64,000 nucleotides of DNA from Quillaja saponaria (lineage: Eukaryota > Streptophyta > Magnoliopsida > Fabales > Quillajaceae), in contig CM055609.1 in assembly GCA_029379385.1 (NCBI GenBank), positions 3,348,001-3,412,000 on the forward strand, written 5' to 3'. Each line of letters starts with the position of its first letter. The first letter of the stretch is position 1. The translations under genes and the position numbers were made by a program. This document shows positions 60,145 through 64,000 of this stretch, one piece after another. The notes below the pieces were generated by a model. It had not been told where the DNA came from. It searched no databases and saw nothing but the letters and a program-made list of their open reading frames with translations.

Positions 60145-63100
60145 ATGACTGGAAATCATACTCCGCCACCATCCTCCGACGACAACCTTAAAACCCCACT
60201 TCTTCCACTCCATGATTTAAATATCCAACGGTCACGATCCCTCTCTCACTCCCTCAGTCTTAGATCAATCCTGACCCTGAAAAATTTCTATGTAATTCTT
60301 GGACCCTTATTGTCCACCATTATCTGTCTCTTTGTGAAATTTGATGAAACACCCACAAAAAGTAACAGTAGCAGGAATATGTTAGCAGTGATTGCTTGGG
60401 TTTTTGCTTGGTGGGTAACAGAAGCTGTACCTCTTCCAATTACATCTATGTGTCCTCTGTTTCTAGTTCCTCTGTTTGGGATTAGTTCAGCTGATAGTGT
60501 TGCTCACTCTTATATGGATGATGTCATTACTCTTGTTTTGGGAAGCTTCATTCTTGCTCTTGCTGTTGAAAGATACAATGTTCATAGAAGATTAGCCTTG
60601 AATGTGAGTCACCCTCTACTTTTTCTCAAAAACTATTTTTTAATTTCCTTATATCTAAAATAATAATAATAATCATATTTTATTATACAATAGAAAGAGC
60701 AATTTTCTTTTTCCTATCTCATTTATTAATTTATTTGTTTGTGTATAAATAAATTGTCATTGAAAAGAATAATAGTTATTAAAAAGAAACAGAGAAGAAG
60801 TAGAAGAAGAAGAAAGTAGGAATATTCCTTTTTATAAACTGGGCCATTGAATTATTTTCGAATGGATAGTGATATGGGAAGTTGCTGTGGGCCCATATAC
60901 AGGTGACGATGTTATTTTGTGGTGAGCCTCTGAATCCACCTATGTTGTTGTTCGGTTTATGTGCCACGACATTCTTTGTCAGCATGTGGTTGCACAACGT
61001 GGCATCAGCGGTGATGATGATGCCGGTGGCGACGGGGATCCTACAAAGACTGCCACCTCGCGAGGAGCAATCCGACGTCGTTAATAAGTTTTGTCGGGCG
61101 GTGGTTTTATCAGTGGTATTTGCAACACCAATTGGAGGATTAAGTACATTGACGGGTACAGGTGTCAATCTGATATTGGTTGGGATGTGGAAGAGTTATG
61201 AACCTGGAGCTAAGCCAATCAGCTTTAACACGTGGTTCTTCTTTGGTTTTCCTGTGGCCCTTCTTATCTTGGTTGCGTTTTGGTGTATCCTTTGCCTCAT
61301 GTATTGCTCCAAAGGCTCAAGTAGGGATTTGTCTGCTTATTTGGATAAAGCCCATTTGAAGAGGGACCTTGAAGCTTTAGGTAAGTTTCCTTTGTCTTCT
61401 TCCTTCTATCTAAGTAGAGCTAGCAACAAATTATATAAATAAAATATACTTTTTTTTTTCTTTCCAATTTTCATAATAAAAAAGAAAAATAATTTAAAAG
61501 GTTATCCGTGAAAGAAATAAGATAAAACTCTCGACACTCACACATAGATTGAATTAGCAACTGTACTTATTCATCAAAAAATTTAGTGTGAAAAAGATTC
61601 ATTGATCTTTGAGTTATATAATAAAAGATAAATTTTTTTCCTTTTTGTAAACATTACGTTACATGTGAGACAAAATTTGATCATAACGTCTTAATATAAA
61701 ACACCGTAAAAAATTTATCGGTTGAATCAATTTACATTACCAACTTCTGTGTTTGTTGTGTCGTTGGTTAGGTCAATGGACCAAGGCCATTAGCTAATAC
61801 TTTTTCATTATCTTGGTCTTTTTGTGCGTGGCCATTTTGTCAACCTTAGCGATCGCAATCACCACGTTAAGTGGACCCATTTATATTAAATGATGAAGAA
61901 AGATGTAGTATGATTTGGAATAGGTCTCTGGTACATGTGATGGTTTTGTTTTTACATAAACATGTTCATTGCACACAAAAAAACGTTTAATTAATATGAC
62001 AAGTGATTTGAAAAAGAGGTAAGTGAATTTATATTAGAGAAGTGTGCACTTATAAGAATATTTAAAAGTCAATTTGATTTTTTGTTGTTTTTTTTTTTTT
62101 TTTTCCAAAATGAGCTAATGAAATTGTACATTTATTCGTGCAGGTCCAATGGCTTTTGCAGAGAAGATGGTGTTGTCTGTGTTTGGGGTATGTTTCCCAG
62201 CTCCCAAGTACAAATATCTTGATTTTTTGTGTACTAGTTAATGCTCAAGATCTCAATTATGTTATGGTTATTTTAGCTACCAACTAATAGCCAGCATAGT
62301 AAATGCAGTTGCTGATTGTCTTGTGGATGACAAGAAGAATCACAGATGATATTCCTGGCTGGGGATCTCTGTTCCATGGCCTTGTTGGTGATGGAAGTGT
62401 CAGTGTAAGTTCTTCTTACTAAATTCCCCTGCATATCTCACAAGAAACAAGCATATACGGTGGACAATTTGACCGATCACGTCAAATTTTATGAACTCAC
62501 TAATCGTATTTATTTCAGATCAGATCAATGATCCATTAAATTTGGGTCAGATTGAATTTTGGTATATAAATATGCAAATCATATAGAGACTTGAGAAAAA
62601 CGGGACGAGAGCCTAGTTTAGATTTGATATGATCTATTGTCATGTCAACAAGTATAAATATACTACACAGTTTCACACTATTTTCTTTCCAAATGCAGGT
62701 TATGGTGGCAATTTTATTGTTCATAATTCCAAACAAAAAACAAGAGGGCGAGAAACTAATGGATTGGAATGAATGCAAGAGGTTACCATGGAGTCTAATT
62801 TTGCTTCTAGGAGCTGGTTTTGCCATAGCTGATGGAGTTCAATCTAGTGGGCTAGCAGATGTATTATCAAGAACATTGGATTTCTTAGAAGATGCACCCT
62901 ATTTAGCAATTGCTCCTGCTGTTAGTCTAATGAGCAGCATTATTACTGAATTCATAACCTCCAATGATGCTACTGCTACACTTCTTCTCCCACTTTTGTA
63001 TCATATAGCAAAGACTATGCATGTCCACCCACTTCTTCTTATGATTCCAGGAGCAATTTCAACAGAGTTTGCTTTCTGGTTACCAACTTCAACTCCATCA

Positions 63101-63348
63101 AATGTTGTTGGGTTCGCTACTGGCCAGATTGAAATCAAAGATATGATTAAGATTGGTGTGCCTCTTAAGATTGCTGGAATTGCTGTGCTTTCATTTATGA
63201 TGCCAACATTAGGTAATGTCATTACCCATTTCTTTTCAAGTGTTTGATATTGATGATCATATTCTCTAATGGCTTAAATTTTGTTTTTACAGGAGCTTTA
63301 ATTTTTGGGACAGATGATGACACTCAATGGATAACAAATTCTCGTTAA
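60145..63348 (+). CDS. TDT: Tonoplast-type dicarboxylate transporter (SLC13/DASS family)
   Basis: Membrane carrier that moves malate and related dicarboxylates, on the vacuole membrane in Arabidopsis (tDT, known). Six exons: 60145-60603, 60903-61380, 62144-62187, 62309-62404, 62699-63212 and 63293-63348. They sum to 1647 nt (548 aa), close to the 540-aa Arabidopsis protein, with GT-AG junctions all in frame. The N-terminus is cytosolic and Ser/Pro-rich ([14 protein letters not shown]). About twelve hydrophobic segments follow. Family signatures are [94 protein letters not shown], and [20 protein letters not shown]. The short third exon encodes [15 protein letters not shown]. The C-terminus ends DTQWITNSR. 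Confidence 0.96.
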
Positions 63349-64000
63349 CTTCATTCGTTAAAAAAGATGAAGATATTGGGCAAGTGTTTGTTTTGCAGGA
63401 TCTTAACATTTTTTGGTGAAAGAATAAGAAATTTCTGTGTGCTAGGGAGCCTACTACGCGCTGTTTGAATACTCTGTACAGTTATGTTAATAGAAGCCAA
63501 TGAATCACCAAGAAAACGGCAAAGATTTTGGGTGCATGTATTTTTATTTTATTTTATTCATTTTCTGAGGGGAAAAACTAAAAAGTTTCCCAACATTCTT
63601 TGTTTTTGTTGTTGTAATGGGAATTAAAATTTGTTACAGATGAATGTCATAAATAGGTTGAGATTCTACTTATTGAAGGAGCCTTGTATACCTAGTGATA
63701 GATGCATTTTACGGGCTACACTATTGTGGCTTGTAACCCAATTACGGATTCATCGACCCAAATGTAAACTTCAACTATTGTGGGTCTTTGTTATGGCTCA
63801 TCTACAATTTTAAGTAATGTATTACAATTACATGTGTATTATTAGCTGATGAAAATTTATTTTAATTAAACAGTTACACATATCAAGATATTTTAATTTA
63901 AGATCAAATCTCATCATTTACCGATAATATCTCTTCAAACAATCGAGAAATGTTATTGGAGATGCTTTCTATATTATTGTATTTACCGTGTAATGCTTAT
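63349..64000 (+). other. 3' UTR of the transporter gene and downstream flank
   Basis: The transcript probably ends near 63.55-63.65 kb. The remaining bases to the window edge hold no recognisable gene. Confidence 0.4.

Noticed and set aside
1..64000. tRNA, rRNA, CRISPR, phage or bacterial gene clusters
   Set aside because: None seen by eye; gene structure is plant nuclear throughout. A covariance search for tRNA was not possible here.

Overview
This window is nuclear DNA from a eudicot plant. It is AT-rich and holds about ten split genes with GT-AG introns. The products are typically plant: RhoGDI, UPL5-type HECT ligase, CPR1-type F-box proteins, a tonoplast dicarboxylate transporter and plastid-targeted proteins. 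MITE-type transposons fill the gaps. I saw no tRNA, rRNA, CRISPR array, virus or bacterial-type operon. The species cannot be named from this sequence alone.

Layout. 1-5.0 kb: minus-strand SAD1/USP39-like splicing factor (9 coding exons, 571 aa). 5.9-8.2 kb: minus-strand RhoGDI (242 aa) with a MITE in its last intron. 10.5-12.8 kb: minus-strand gene for an unrecognised glycine-rich, probably plastid membrane protein (251 aa). 13.2-15.1 kb: nested inverted-repeat elements. 15.7-18.7 kb: plus-strand DEK_C-SWIB-SWIB protein with one extra base. 19.0-20.2 kb: minus-strand NTF2-like plastid protein with a C-terminal membrane anchor (260 aa), divergent from EMC3 at 21.2-24.8 kb (246 aa). 27.3-28.6 kb: plus-strand acidic Ala/Glu/Pro/Val-rich protein, also with one extra base. 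30.4-35.4 kb: minus-strand UPL5-like E3 ligase, 903 aa if two extra bases are discounted. 36-52 kb: a minus-strand CPR1-type F-box cluster with two intact genes (42.9-44.7 and 50.2-51.7 kb), a deletion pseudogene (46.6-47.7 kb) and two relics (36.1-36.5 and 45.4-46.1 kb). A 2.0-kb hAT-like element at 38.6-40.6 kb has a perfect 8-bp target duplication. 52-60 kb: AT-rich and gene-poor, with MITEs and an RNase H relic. 60.1-63.4 kb: plus-strand SLC13/DASS dicarboxylate transporter (548 aa).

The genes are independent housekeeping or regulatory genes and do not form a pathway. Two themes stand out. First, the F-box paralogs share a hidden 40-nt terminal exon, so a simple ORF reading ends each protein too early. 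Second, four single-base insertions break three otherwise conserved genes, all with the same +1 sign; this looks more like consensus error than real decay. I found no convincing undescribed biological system. The least explained protein is the 251-aa glycine-rich one, and the most unusual DNA is the nested elements and the hAT-like element.
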